Below, piece after piece: positions 25,011 to 32,666 of a stretch of DNA of 64,000 nucleotides. Positions within the stretch are counted from its first letter, which is position 1; the number at the start of each line of letters is the position of its first letter. The translations under genes were made by a program, and so were the position numbers. The notes beneath the pieces were generated by a model that was not told where the DNA came from, made no database searches, and was given only the letters and a program-made list of their open reading frames with translations. The stretch comes from Kaistia soli DSM 19436 (GTDB lineage Bacteria; Pseudomonadota; Alphaproteobacteria; Rhizobiales; Kaistiaceae): contig NZ_FQUP01000001.1 in the NCBI RefSeq assembly GCF_900129325.1, positions 1,882,497 through 1,946,496 of the forward strand. Direction: 5' to 3'.

Positions 25011-25769
25011 ATGCCAGTCTTCCAGTCCAACGGCTACAGCATTGCCTATATCGATGAGGGCGAGGGCGCTCCGATCCTGCTCATTCATGGTTTCGGGTCG
25101 AGCGCGCGGGTCAACTGGGTCAATCCAGGCTGGGTCGATACGCTGGTCAAAGCGGGACGGCGCGTAATCGCGATCGACAATCGTGGCCATGGCAACAGCG
25201 ACAAGCCGCATCAGGTCGAGGCTTACCGCGTCGCGGCGCTCGCCGAAGACGCCCGCAATCTCCTTCTCCACCTCGGCATCGGCCGCGCTGACGTGATGGG
25301 ATATTCCATGGGTGCCCGGATTGCGGCGATTCTGGCGCTCTCGCATCCCGAGATGATCCGTCGCCTGGTCTTTGGCGGCCTCGGCTACGGGATCGTTACC
25401 GGGATTGGTCCGTGGGGACCAGTGGTGGACGCGCTGGAGACGGAGACGCCCGAGGCGATCACCGATCCGGTCGGCCAGATGTTCCGCAAGTTCGCTGACC
25501 AGACCGGCAGCGACCGCGTCGCGCTGGCCGCCTGCATGAAGGCGACCCGCCAGCCGATTTCGGCTGACGATCTCGCGACGCTGCATATGCCGGTCCTGAT
25601 CGCGGTCGGCGAGAAGGACGAACTGGCCGGATCGGCAGCCGCGCTCGCCCGGATCATTCCGAGCGCCGAAGTGCTGGACATCCCGAAGCGCGACCACATG
25701 CTCGCGGTCGGAGACAAGGTCTACAAGGCCGGCGTACTCGATTTCCTTGGCCGGCGCGGTCTCGAATGA
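25011..25769 (+). CDS. Alpha/beta hydrolase
   Basis: A 252-residue alpha/beta-fold hydrolase. The oxyanion-hole segment is LLIHGFGSSA. The nucleophile elbow is GYSMGAR, and the Asp/His end of the triad is VGEKDEL and KRDHMLAVGD. IDNRGHGNSDKP is the usual N-terminal strand turn. No cap domain of note is present. The family includes esterases, lactonases and C-C bond hydrolases, and no substrate is indicated by the neighbours, which are an FAD monooxygenase and cysE. Confidence 0.85.
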   Translation: MPVFQSNGYSIAYIDEGEGAPILLIHGFGSSARVNWVNPGWVDTLVKAGRRVIAIDNRGHGNSDKPHQVEAYRVAALAEDARNLLLHLGIGRADVMGYSMGARIAAILALSHPEMIRRLVFGGLGYGIVTGIGPWGPVVDALETETPEAITDPVGQMFRKFADQTGSDRVALAACMKATRQPISADDLATLHMPVLIAVGEKDELAGSAAALARIIPSAEVLDIPKRDHMLAVGDKVYKAGVLDFLGRRGLE

Positions 25770-25895
25770 CGATCGGCCCTCGCAACCGTCGCCGCCGAGC
25801 ATAGTTTACCCGCCATATGCCGTTTTGTGGCATCCAAGCCTTCATGATAGTGTCCCGGCGGAAATCCGGGGCCCAACTCCGGCAAGGAGACGTTC

Positions 25896-26723
25896 ATGTC
25901 GTCAGTCACCTCGCGCATCGGTGGCGATAGCCTCGCAAGCTTCGACCCGCTGTGGTCGCGGATCCGCGCCGAGGCGGAGGAAGTCGTCCGCGGCGAGCCG
26001 GCGCTGTCGACCTTCGTCTATGGGTCGATCCTGGCGCATGAACGCCTCGAACTCGCCGTCGCGCACCGTATTGCCGGGCGGCTCGATCATCCAGACGTCG
26101 CGGGCGAACTGATCGCACAGGCGTTTGCCGAAGCATTCGAAAACGACGTGTCGATCGCCCATGCTCTGCGGGTCGACGTTCAGGCGGTGGTCGATCGCGA
26201 TCCGGCCTGCAATCGTTCGATCGAGCCAGTACTCTATTTCAAGGGCTTCCACGCCATCCAGACGCATCGCCTGGCTCATTATCTGTGGCGCCGCGGGCGG
26301 CGTGATTTCGCCTATTACCTGCAGAGCCGGTCGTCGGCCGTCTTCCAGGTCGACATCAATCCCGCCGTGCAGATGGGCAAGGGTATCTTCTTCGACCACG
26401 CCACCGACATCGTGATCGGCGAGACGGCCATTCTCGAGGATGACGTTTCGATCCTGCAGGGCGTGACGCTCGGCGGAACCGGCAAGGAAATTGGCGACCG
26501 CCATCCCAAGGTGCGCCATGGCGTGCTGATCGGCGCTGGCGCCAAGGTGCTGGGCAATATCGAAATTGGGCATTGCTCGCGCGTCGCTTCGGGCTCGGTC
26601 GTGCTGCATGCGGTCCCGCCCAACACCACCGTCGCTGGTGTGCCGGCCAAGGTCGTCGGCAAGGCGCCCTGCGCCGAACCGTCGCGGTCGATGGATCAAC
26701 TGCTTTCGGGTCAAGGCGAGTAA
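25896..26723 (+). CDS. cysE: Serine O-acetyltransferase
   Basis: A 275-residue enzyme catalysing serine plus acetyl-CoA to O-acetylserine, the first step of cysteine synthesis. The N-terminal helical domain (about 1-145) is followed by a left-handed beta-helix. Catalytic His and Asp are in KGFHAIQTHRLAHYLW and DINPAVQMG. The hexapeptide coils include HATDIVIGETAILEDDVSIL and the C-terminal GVPAKVVG. The ATG has GGAGACG a few nt upstream. It probably associates with cysteine synthase through its C-terminal tail, as in other CysE proteins. Confidence 0.92.
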   Translation: MSSVTSRIGGDSLASFDPLWSRIRAEAEEVVRGEPALSTFVYGSILAHERLELAVAHRIAGRLDHPDVAGELIAQAFAEAFENDVSIAHALRVDVQAVVDRDPACNRSIEPVLYFKGFHAIQTHRLAHYLWRRGRRDFAYYLQSRSSAVFQVDINPAVQMGKGIFFDHATDIVIGETAILEDDVSILQGVTLGGTGKEIGDRHPKVRHGVLIGAGAKVLGNIEIGHCSRVASGSVVLHAVPPNTTVAGVPAKVVGKAPCAEPSRSMDQLLSGQGE

Positions 26724-26830
26724 GCCTGACGCCACAAGGTGCCGGAGGCGTCGCACGGGGCGGCGTGCCGGGTCAGCCCGTGCGCTGCGCGGGTGGTCGC
26801 CGATCATTCCCCCCGCAAATGGAGAGAAAA

Positions 26831-27046
26831 TTGGATCGCAAGGAGATCCAGAAGCTCGAGGGCTTCTTCCGCCGGCGTTTCAACATGAAGGACATCACTG
26901 TCCGCCAGCGGCCGCGCAAGGACGATTCTGCCGAGGTCTATTTCGGCGAGGAGTTCATGGGCGTGCTGTTCCGCGACGATGAGGAAGGCGAGCTTTCCTA
27001 CAACTTCACGATGGCGATCCTCGACATCGATCTCGAGGAAGTCTGA
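26831..27046 (+). CDS. DUF3126 family protein
   Basis: A 71-residue basic-acidic protein of the DUF3126 family found in Rhizobiales (DRKEIQKLEGFFRRRFN and DDSAEVYFGEEFMGVLFRDDEEGELSYNF). A TTG at 26831 is preferred as start. GGAGAG lies 4 nt before it, and the translation then begins like other members at a single Met before DRKEI. The ATG at 26819 would put the ribosome site inside the coding region. Cytosolic, with no known function. A terminator follows about 80 nt downstream. Confidence 0.75.
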   Translation: MDRKEIQKLEGFFRRRFNMKDITVRQRPRKDDSAEVYFGEEFMGVLFRDDEEGELSYNFTMAILDIDLEEV

Positions 27047-27125
27047 TCGTTCGCACGAGGCCGGACGGCTGACCCGAACTGGGTCATGTCGCTGGTGCCT
27101 GTGCCTTTACGAAACAATAACCATG

Positions 27126-27150
27126 ACGCCGCCGGTTCCGGCGGCGTTTT
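27126..27150 (+). terminator. Rho-independent terminator after DUF3126 gene
   Basis: ACGCCGCCGG (27126-27135) and CCGGCGGCGT (27138-27147) form a 10-bp stem with a very tight two-base spacing, so the innermost pairs must open. It is followed by TTT. It ends the DUF3126 transcript, before the small membrane gene. Confidence 0.7.
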
Positions 27151-27250
27151 GCATTTGCGAATGGCGGGCCGCGCCACCGTTTCGGTGAGCGGGCCCGTCG
27201 GCATGACGTTTGCGTGCGCAGAGGCGGTCAACCACCAGAGCAGAACGAAC

Positions 27251-27583
27251 ATGCCGCTTTCCGTCCAGCTCTTCGTGCTCCTCTATTCGGTCGCGGCCGG
27301 CTTCGTCACGGCGGGCATCGTCGGCAGCTTTTATCAACTCGTGACCTCCGAACCGGCGCGTTTTGCACTGCTCGGCAGCTCGGCGCCTGCAATGCTGGTC
27401 ACTTTCCTCTTCTGTGGCGTCGTCGGTCCGTTCATCATCATGCGCAATGCGGTCGCCGCACAGCGGAAGCAACGTCCTGCCCTCGGCTGGATCGTGGGCA
27501 GCGTGGCGATCGCCGGCATGTGGAGCGCCTGTTCGGGCCTCATCGTGCTGGATTTCGCGCTTGCCGCGCAGGCAAGCCTATGA
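27251..27583 (+). CDS. Small hypothetical membrane protein
   Basis: A 110-residue protein with three strong hydrophobic stretches: residues about 4-27 (VQLFVLLYSVAAGFVTAGIV), 38-60 (SAPAMLVTFLFCGVVGPFII) and 78-100 (GWIVGSVAIAGMWSACSGLI). Basic residues between the second and third suggest an N-out or N-in topology that cannot be fixed. ATG 27251 is chosen over upstream starts because it begins at the first membrane segment. The gamma-carbonic anhydrase gene follows 12 nt later, so co-transcription is likely. No family was recognised. Confidence 0.6.
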   Translation: MPLSVQLFVLLYSVAAGFVTAGIVGSFYQLVTSEPARFALLGSSAPAMLVTFLFCGVVGPFIIMRNAVAAQRKQRPALGWIVGSVAIAGMWSACSGLIVLDFALAAQASL

Positions 27584-27595
27584 GGAGACGGACAG

Positions 27596-28117
27596 ATGGC
27601 TGAGAACACGCTGGATGGGGTCGGGCCGGAACTGCCTGAAGCGGGGCGCTACTGGATCGCGCCGGATGCGCGGGTGATCGGCAAGGTGACCCTCGGAGTC
27701 GATGTCGGCGTGTGGTTCGGCGCCGTCCTGCGGGGCGACAATGAGCGGATCACCGTGGGGGCCGCGACCAATATCCAGGAGCACGCCATGCTCCATACCG
27801 ACATGGGTTTTCCACTGGCGATCGGCGAGGGGTGCACGATCGGGCATCGCGCGATCCTGCATGGCTGCACGATCGGCGAGAACAGCCTGATCGGGATGGG
27901 GGCAATCGTGCTCAACGGCGCACGGATCGGCGCCAATTCGCTGGTCGGCGCTGGTGCGCTCGTGCCGGAAGGCAAGGACTATCCGGAAGGGTCGCTGATC
28001 GTCGGGGCGCCGGGTCGCGTCGTGCGGACGCTCACGCCCGAGCAGATCGAGAGGCTGCGCCAGTCGGCTCGAAGCTATGTCGAGAACTGGCGCCGCTTCG
28101 CGAACGGGTTCGTCTGA
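27596..28117 (+). CDS. Gamma-carbonic anhydrase family protein
   Basis: A 173-residue left-handed parallel beta-helix protein of the gamma-CA/PaaY/CaiE group. Metal-ligand positions match the family: His in NIQEHAMLHTD and two His in IGHRAILHGCTIG. The hexapeptide repeats (VIGKVTLGVDVGVWFGAVLRGDN) and Arg in RGDN are conserved. Many members bind zinc and some have carbonic anhydrase activity, while others act in acyl-CoA metabolism. Probably co-transcribed with the preceding membrane gene. The specific activity is not provable by sequence. Confidence 0.85.
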   Translation: MAENTLDGVGPELPEAGRYWIAPDARVIGKVTLGVDVGVWFGAVLRGDNERITVGAATNIQEHAMLHTDMGFPLAIGEGCTIGHRAILHGCTIGENSLIGMGAIVLNGARIGANSLVGAGALVPEGKDYPEGSLIVGAPGRVVRTLTPEQIERLRQSARSYVENWRRFANGFV

Positions 28118-28120
28118 TGT

Positions 28121-28741
28121 TCAGCGCTTGATCGAGCCGACCAGCACGTTGCGGTCGTCGGCGATCGAAACCCAGCGGCCGCTGTCCGTGTCGGACTGCC
28201 GCTTGATGAACTGATAGTCGGTCTGCTCCCAGAGCTTGATCTTGCCCTCGAGATTGTCGAGCACGAGATCGCCGCGATCGGTGCGGACGGTCAAGACCGC
28301 ATGGCCGTCGCCATTGGTCTGGCGGACGACGGTGATGAGCAGGGAGCCTGCCGGCCAGCCGCGCTGCATAAGCTCGCGGCGCTTCAGCAGGACGAAGTCC
28401 TCGCAATCGCCCTTTCCGAGCGTATCGGGATAAGCCCAGAATTCCTCGCGGCCGTAGATGTCCTTGTCGGTGTCCGGGACAATGGCCGTGTTGACGTTGT
28501 CATTGACCGCAATGAGCTCGTTCCACAGCACAGGCGTCAGCACCACCGGCCTGTCGTCGGCGGTGCGCTCGCGGCATTCAACCGGCATGCGCGCGCAAAG
28601 GTCATGGTGACCGATGGGCTGCGTCGTTTTGCCGAGAACTTGCATGAAAGCCGACTGACCCTGCGCATTCGCAGTCGTCAGACCGGCTGCGCCAAGCAAA
28701 GCCAGCGCGAAGAGAGAGGTAAACAAGCGTACGCAATACAT
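28121..28741 (-). CDS. BTLCP/LapG-like periplasmic cysteine protease
   Basis: A 206-residue exported protein of the bacterial transglutaminase-like cysteine proteinase family (Pfam Peptidase_C93, the LapG family). A Sec signal peptide ends at about residue 27 (TTANAQGQ). The triad is visible: Cys in GKGDCEDFVLLKR, His in DGHAVLTV and Asp in VLDNLEGKI. In pseudomonads LapG cleaves adhesins when c-di-GMP falls, controlled by LapD. No LapD or adhesin gene is in the window, so the substrate is unknown. ATG 28741 is preferred because the signal peptide begins there. A CtrA-type box lies about 120 nt upstream. Confidence 0.8.
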   Translation of the reverse strand: MYCVRLFTSLFALALLGAAGLTTANAQGQSAFMQVLGKTTQPIGHHDLCARMPVECRERTADDRPVVLTPVLWNELIAVNDNVNTAIVPDTDKDIYGREEFWAYPDTLGKGDCEDFVLLKRRELMQRGWPAGSLLITVVRQTNGDGHAVLTVRTDRGDLVLDNLEGKIKLWEQTDYQFIKRQSDTDSGRWVSIADDRNVLVGSIKR

Positions 28742-29152
28742 AGTCGCCAATTCCCTTGAGCTACGATGACTATGACCGTTGAGTTTTGACGCCGGTCTAA
28801 GCCACGAGCTCGAATTCAAATCCAACTCAATTCGAATTCGCCGAAAGGTTTATTGTTGTTGTTAACCTTTCGTTAAATAATATGGCCGAGCCGGGGCGGC
28901 GGCAAGCGCAACCTTTTGTTAAGGTTAATTTGCGCGGCCAATGGGAGGGGCGGCGGGGTCTGGGTCTGGTAGTGCCAGGGGAGGGACGGCGATGTGTGGC
29001 TGGGGGCGGTGGCGCGCGCGTCTGCCAAACGCCGAGGCCGCGTTCACCGCGTCGCGCTTATCGTGCTTACGGTCTAGCTGGCGCTGGATGCACCCGGGCC
29101 TCGCGGCTCGGCGTGCCGGGCGAAGTTAGTAATCGGAGAAGGTGGGGAGACT
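28742..29152. other. AT-rich intergenic region with CtrA box
   Basis: About 410 nt. The left part (28800-28930) is AT-rich with EcoRI-like repeats and several TTAAC/GTTAA elements, the rest is GC-rich. It contains the CtrA-type box listed separately. A plus-strand frame from 28882 is open but has no ribosome site and no plausible protein composition, so no gene is called. Confidence 0.5.
28862..28876. promoter_or_regulatory. CtrA binding box, TTAA-N7-TTAA
   Basis: TTAACCTTTCGTTAA matches the Caulobacter/Rhizobiales CtrA consensus (TTAA, seven bases, TTAA) exactly. It lies in the promoter region of the LapG-like protease gene (start 28741, minus strand). Binding by CtrA is inferred from the consensus only. 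Confidence 0.6.
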
Positions 29153-29758
29153 TCAGAACTGCGCGCGGAGTCCGGCTTCGTCCTGCGCGACGTCGAAGGC
29201 GATGGCAATGCCGTCGTCGGTGTGGCGGATCACCTGCGCGACCAGGCCGCCGAGCGCTACCGGCGTGCCGACGGCGGGCCGTTCTGAAATCGCGAGGGCA
29301 GCGCCGGTGATCGAGAGGTCGATCACGCGGCAGCGTTCGTGCCGCCCATTGGCCAAAGCGAGCTGAGAGAACGGATTGCGCGGGACGATGCGGACGCCGG
29401 ACCGCGCGTCGATGCCCTTGGCGAGCGCATGCTCAGCCAGCCATTCAAGCGTCGCGGCGAGCTTGTCGCGCTTTCTGAGTGTGGCGGTAACCGCCAGAAT
29501 GAAGCCATTGGGGCTCAGTCGAGTGATGGTGCCCTCGATCCGCCCGAGCTGATCGACATAGGCGACGATGCGCTCGCCGATGCGCCCCTGGATCGGGGCC
29601 GCCAGCGACAGCGTGTCCGTCGAGATATCGATTGTCTGGCAGGGATATTCGCGGCGGCTCTCCAGCATGTAGCGCCCGAGCAGAGCGATCTCGTATCGCC
29701 GGTAGCGGCGGCGGTCATACTGATCGAGGGTGGGCCGATGCGTCGCCAGTTCGAGCAT
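29153..29758 (-). CDS. Tandem PilZ domain protein
   Basis: About 200 residues with two PilZ-like modules. The first has an Arg-rich N-terminal flank (QYDRRRYRRYEIAL) followed by TIDISTDTLSL. The second has RHERCRVIDLSITGAALAI, a good match to the canonical (D/N)xSxxG motif. Tandem PilZ proteins of this kind occur in Rhizobiales and sense c-di-GMP or have lost it. ATG 29758 is the likely start, and the GTG at 29791 is an alternative. It follows the PAS gene by 82 nt on the same strand. Confidence 0.75.
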   Translation of the reverse strand: MLELATHRPTLDQYDRRRYRRYEIALLGRYMLESRREYPCQTIDISTDTLSLAAPIQGRIGERIVAYVDQLGRIEGTITRLSPNGFILAVTATLRKRDKLAATLEWLAEHALAKGIDARSGVRIVPRNPFSQLALANGRHERCRVIDLSITGAALAISERPAVGTPVALGGLVAQVIRHTDDGIAIAFDVAQDEAGLRAQF

Positions 29759-29840
29759 GGAAAGCGTCCGGAATACAGTCGTTGCGGGCACTCTAGCCGG
29801 ATGCCCTTAACAAGCCATATGCCGGCCAGTTGGCGTCGCA

Positions 29841-30494
29841 TCAGCGCTTGCCGCCCTCGAGGACGACCAGATGATGACGACGTCGTCCGCTCGCCAGGGC
29901 CCCTGCCGGCATAACCGGCAAGTCGTCAGGGCGGGCGATCGACATTGGCGAGAGCGGCCGGCTCGGCGCGGGAATGGAGGGATGAAGCAGGACAGGCCGT
30001 TCATCCGGCCAGATCAGCCGGAGGCTGGTGATCGACTGGCGGATGACTGGATGGATGTCGAGCCAATAGGGCCGCTCCAGGGGGGCCATGAGGCCGAGAA
30101 TGCGGTCATAGACCCGCCCGCCGCGCGACAGCGGCAGGATGACCATCTCCCACGGTGCCGACTGGCCGCGATCATTGAGCGTCTCGGCGCCGATCACTGC
30201 TGCTGCGGCATCGATGCAGACGGCCGTCAGCAGCGTATCGATCGCCTCGATGTCCTCATCGCCCCAAAGCGTGAGGAAGTTGCGGCCCTTCAGTTCGCGG
30301 CCGAAATGGGAACAGAGGCGCGTGCCGGCGAGGCGGAAGGGATATTGGGTAGGCCCGGCACTTTCGAGGATGAACGTGTCGCCGAGAAGGGCGTGGATCT
30401 CCGCCGGCTCGATGGCCCCGCGTGGTGGCGCGGCGTCCGTGCCGCGCAGGCGTGACCAGTAGTCGTAGAGTTCTCGGGTATTGCGATGCTTCAT
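29841..30494 (-). CDS. PAS domain protein
   Basis: A 217-residue cytosolic protein. A PAS-like region occupies about residues 20-150: EIHALLGDTFILES, TQYPFRLAGTRLCSHFGRELKGRNFLTLW and a strand IGAETLNDRGQSAPWEMVILPL. The pattern matches the PAS_5-type Rhizobiales proteins. The C-terminal region (residues 165-217) is proline- and arginine-rich. ATG 30494 is preferred, with AAGG about 6 nt upstream. It precedes the tandem PilZ gene on the same strand and could be part of one c-di-GMP-related unit, which is inferred only from adjacency. Confidence 0.7.
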   Translation of the reverse strand: MKHRNTRELYDYWSRLRGTDAAPPRGAIEPAEIHALLGDTFILESAGPTQYPFRLAGTRLCSHFGRELKGRNFLTLWGDEDIEAIDTLLTAVCIDAAAAVIGAETLNDRGQSAPWEMVILPLSRGGRVYDRILGLMAPLERPYWLDIHPVIRQSITSLRLIWPDERPVLLHPSIPAPSRPLSPMSIARPDDLPVMPAGALASGRRRHHLVVLEGGKR

Positions 30495-30890
30495 TCCGCC
30501 CTTCGACGTTCGATTTCGATGCAGGGGCGGCACACCGACCATCTCGCTGCCCGAAACTGTGCGGGCGCGGGACAGCTGGCCCCCCGACCAACATGGTAAA
30601 TGCGGGGTGTGCACGCGGCGTGCCAACCGGCGCACGACGATCGAACAGACCGACTCACATGCGCCTTGCCGACATGGTTGCGAATTCGTTCGCCGCATGG
30701 CAATCCTGTCGCGTTCACGGGGCGTCTTGACCGGGGGGTAAAGACGGGGCGTGATCGGGGCCGTTTGTGCGCGCTTCTTTGAAGCCGCGCCGGACGGCCC
30801 CTCGATTTCCGCCTGACCAGGGATGCGGGGCAACGCCGCGGCGGCGCAGGGCCGCTTGTTTCCGCGCCGGTGGCCGTCTATCTCGAAGCC
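30495..30890. other. Divergent intergenic region with imperfect hairpin
   Basis: About 395 nt between the PAS gene (minus) and the rhomboid gene (plus), GC-rich and without a supported ORF. A 53-nt inverted repeat is listed separately. Promoters for both genes are expected here but were not identified. Confidence 0.4.
30754..30806. repeat. Imperfect 53-nt inverted repeat
   Basis: The left arm (30754-30764, ATCGGGGCCGT, then GCGCGCTTC at 30769-30777) pairs with the right arm (GAAGCCGCGC at 30781-30790, then ACGGCCCC at 30794-30801 and GAT). A 3-nt loop and small bulges give a long imperfect stem. It lies about 85 nt upstream of the rhomboid start. A REP-like element, a protein-binding site or a structured leader are all possible. 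Confidence 0.4.
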
Positions 30891-31634
30891 ATGTCAGAAC
30901 GCTTCCCACGCACGACGCGCGAGCCTGTCTTCAACCTGCCGCCGGTGATCATCGCCTCGGTGGTGCTGCTCGGCGTCATCCATGCCATTCGCGTCTGGCT
31001 GCTGACGCCGGACCAGGAGGGCTGGGTGATCGCAGCCTTCTCCTTCGTTCCCGTGCGGATCACGTTTCCCGCCGCCTATGATTTCGATTGGCCGGGCGGC
31101 ATCGCCGGTGATGTCTGGACGTTCTTCACCTACGCCTTCCTCCATGCCGACTGGATGCATTTCGGCATCAACGCGCTCTGGCTCGCTGCCTTCGGCACCC
31201 CGCTTGCCCGGCGCTTCGGTCCGCAGCGTTTCATCGGCTTCTCGCTCCTCGGCGCCGCGGGCGGTGCGGCCGCCCATCTGGCGCTCGATCCGCACAGCAT
31301 GGCTCCGCTTGTCGGCGCCTCGGCGGCCATCGCCGCGCAGATGGCGGCCGCGGCGCGATTCGCCTTCTCGCCCGGTGGCAGGCTCGGCGGCGGCGGGGCG
31401 TTCAGCGCGGATGCCGATCATCGGCCGGCGCTCACCATTCCCGAAATGATACGGAATTCGCGGGTGCTGATGTTCCTCGGCGTCTGGTTCGTCTTCAATC
31501 TCTTGTTCGGATTGTTGTTCACGCCGCCGGGCATCCAGTCGAGCCAGATCGCCTGGGACGCGCATCTTGGCGGTTTCATCGTCGGGCTGCTGTTCTTCCC
31601 GATCTTCGATCCGGTGGCGCGCCGCGCTACCTGA
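30891..31634 (+). CDS. Rhomboid family intramembrane serine protease
   Basis: A 247-residue rhomboid with about six membrane segments. WTFFTYAFLHADWMHFGINALWLAAFGTPL is the TM2 region with the conserved WR-like loop and HxxxN pattern. The active-site Ser is in LVGASAAIAAQ, a GASA variant of GxSG. The catalytic His is in AWDAHLGGFIVGLLFF in the last segment. ATG 30891 is chosen. These proteases cleave membrane proteins within the bilayer. It is cytoplasmic-membrane located, with no partner apparent, and is followed by the CBS gene. Confidence 0.85.
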   Translation: MSERFPRTTREPVFNLPPVIIASVVLLGVIHAIRVWLLTPDQEGWVIAAFSFVPVRITFPAAYDFDWPGGIAGDVWTFFTYAFLHADWMHFGINALWLAAFGTPLARRFGPQRFIGFSLLGAAGGAAAHLALDPHSMAPLVGASAAIAAQMAAAARFAFSPGGRLGGGGAFSADADHRPALTIPEMIRNSRVLMFLGVWFVFNLLFGLLFTPPGIQSSQIAWDAHLGGFIVGLLFFPIFDPVARRAT

Positions 31635-31754
31635 CCGCCGCTGCCTGATTGCTTGCGCTTCGATCCTGCGAGGATCATCATCTTGTATCGCGGTGTCCGG
31701 ACCGGTCCCCCTGACAGAGAGCGGCTGGCGCCTCGTTTCAAGGGAGCCGACGCC

Positions 31755-32186
31755 ATGACCGTTGCCGCTATCCTCGCCCATAAGGGTCGAAACGTTCTCA
31801 CAGTCTCCAGGGACATGTCCGTCGCGGAGGTCGTCGCTCTCCTTGCGGAGCGGCGGATTGGCGCCGTCGTCGTCGTCGACGATGTCCGCCATATCCTCGG
31901 CATCGTCTCGGAACGCGACGTCGTGCGCATGCTGGCGCATGCGGGATTTGAGGGGCTTGCTGCCAATGTCGCCTCGATCATGACCGCGAAGGTCATTACC
32001 TGCAGCGATCAGGACACGATCAACGACGTGATGGAGCGGATGACGCATGGCCGTTTCCGCCATCTGCCGGTGGTGGAAGACGGCCGGCTCGCCGGCATCA
32101 TCTCGATTGGCGACGTCGTGAAGGCACGCATCGAGCAGGTCGAGCGCGAGGCCGACGAGATGCGGACCTATATCGCGATGGCGTGA
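31755..32186 (+). CDS. CBS domain protein
   Basis: A 143-residue protein with two tandem CBS motifs (residues about 8-60 and 75-130), forming one Bateman module. LTVSRDMSVAEVVALLAERRIGAVVVVDD and MTHGRFRHLPVVEDGRLAGIISIGDVVKAR are the core strands and helices. Such stand-alone modules bind AMP, ATP or NAD-type nucleotides. ATG 31755 follows AAGGGAG. It converges on hisI with a 24-nt gap. Confidence 0.88.
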   Translation: MTVAAILAHKGRNVLTVSRDMSVAEVVALLAERRIGAVVVVDDVRHILGIVSERDVVRMLAHAGFEGLAANVASIMTAKVITCSDQDTINDVMERMTHGRFRHLPVVEDGRLAGIISIGDVVKARIEQVEREADEMRTYIAMA

Positions 32187-32210
32187 GGGCGGACCGCGTA
32201 CAAATTGGCC

Positions 32211-32666
32211 TCAGCCGCCATAGACGGCTTTGGGGTCGAACAGAGGGTCATCACCCGTCGGCTCGAGCGCAAGCTCGGACGCCGGCTTTTGGCCGATGGG
32301 AACGCGCCTATAGAAGCAGCCCTTGCGGCCGGTGTGGCAGTTGGCGCCCGTTCCCGCGGTGACGACGCGGATGAGGATCGCATCCTGGTCGCAATCGACG
32401 CGCATCTCGGTCACGGTCTGGACATGGCCGCTCGTCGCGCCCTTGTGCCAGAGCTCTTTGCGCGACCGACTCCAGTACCAGCCTTCGCCCGTCTCGATCG
32501 TCTTCGCCAGCGCCTCTTCATTCATCCAGGCGACCATGACGACATCCCCGCTCGCATCATCGACGACGATGGCGGCGATGAGCCCGTCCGCGCCGAAGCG
32601 CGGCATCAGGACAAGGCCTTCCTCGATCTCGGCATGGGTCCCGGGCGCAGCGAACGGGCCACTCAT
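32211..32666 (-). CDS. hisI: Phosphoribosyl-AMP cyclohydrolase
   Basis: A 151-residue HisI enzyme for the third step of histidine synthesis, opening the adenine ring of PR-AMP. The motifs are clear: VMVAWMNEEALAKT, GWYWSRSRKELWHKGATSG, DCDQDAI (metal Asp residues) and GANCHTGRKGCFYR with its Cys residues. It lacks a fused PR-ATP pyrophosphohydrolase (HisE). Its ATG overlaps the aroA stop as ATGA, so its translation is probably coupled to aroA. The gene is monofunctional as in most alphaproteobacteria. Confidence 0.93.
   Translation of the reverse strand: MSGPFAAPGTHAEIEEGLVLMPRFGADGLIAAIVVDDASGDVVMVAWMNEEALAKTIETGEGWYWSRSRKELWHKGATSGHVQTVTEMRVDCDQDAILIRVVTAGTGANCHTGRKGCFYRRVPIGQKPASELALEPTGDDPLFDPKAVYGG

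Noticed and set aside
28882..29310. 142-codon plus-strand frame between LapG-like and PilZ genes
   Set aside because: Arg/Gly-rich composition, no ribosome site, and it overlaps the 3' end of the PilZ gene on the other strand. Treated as chance.
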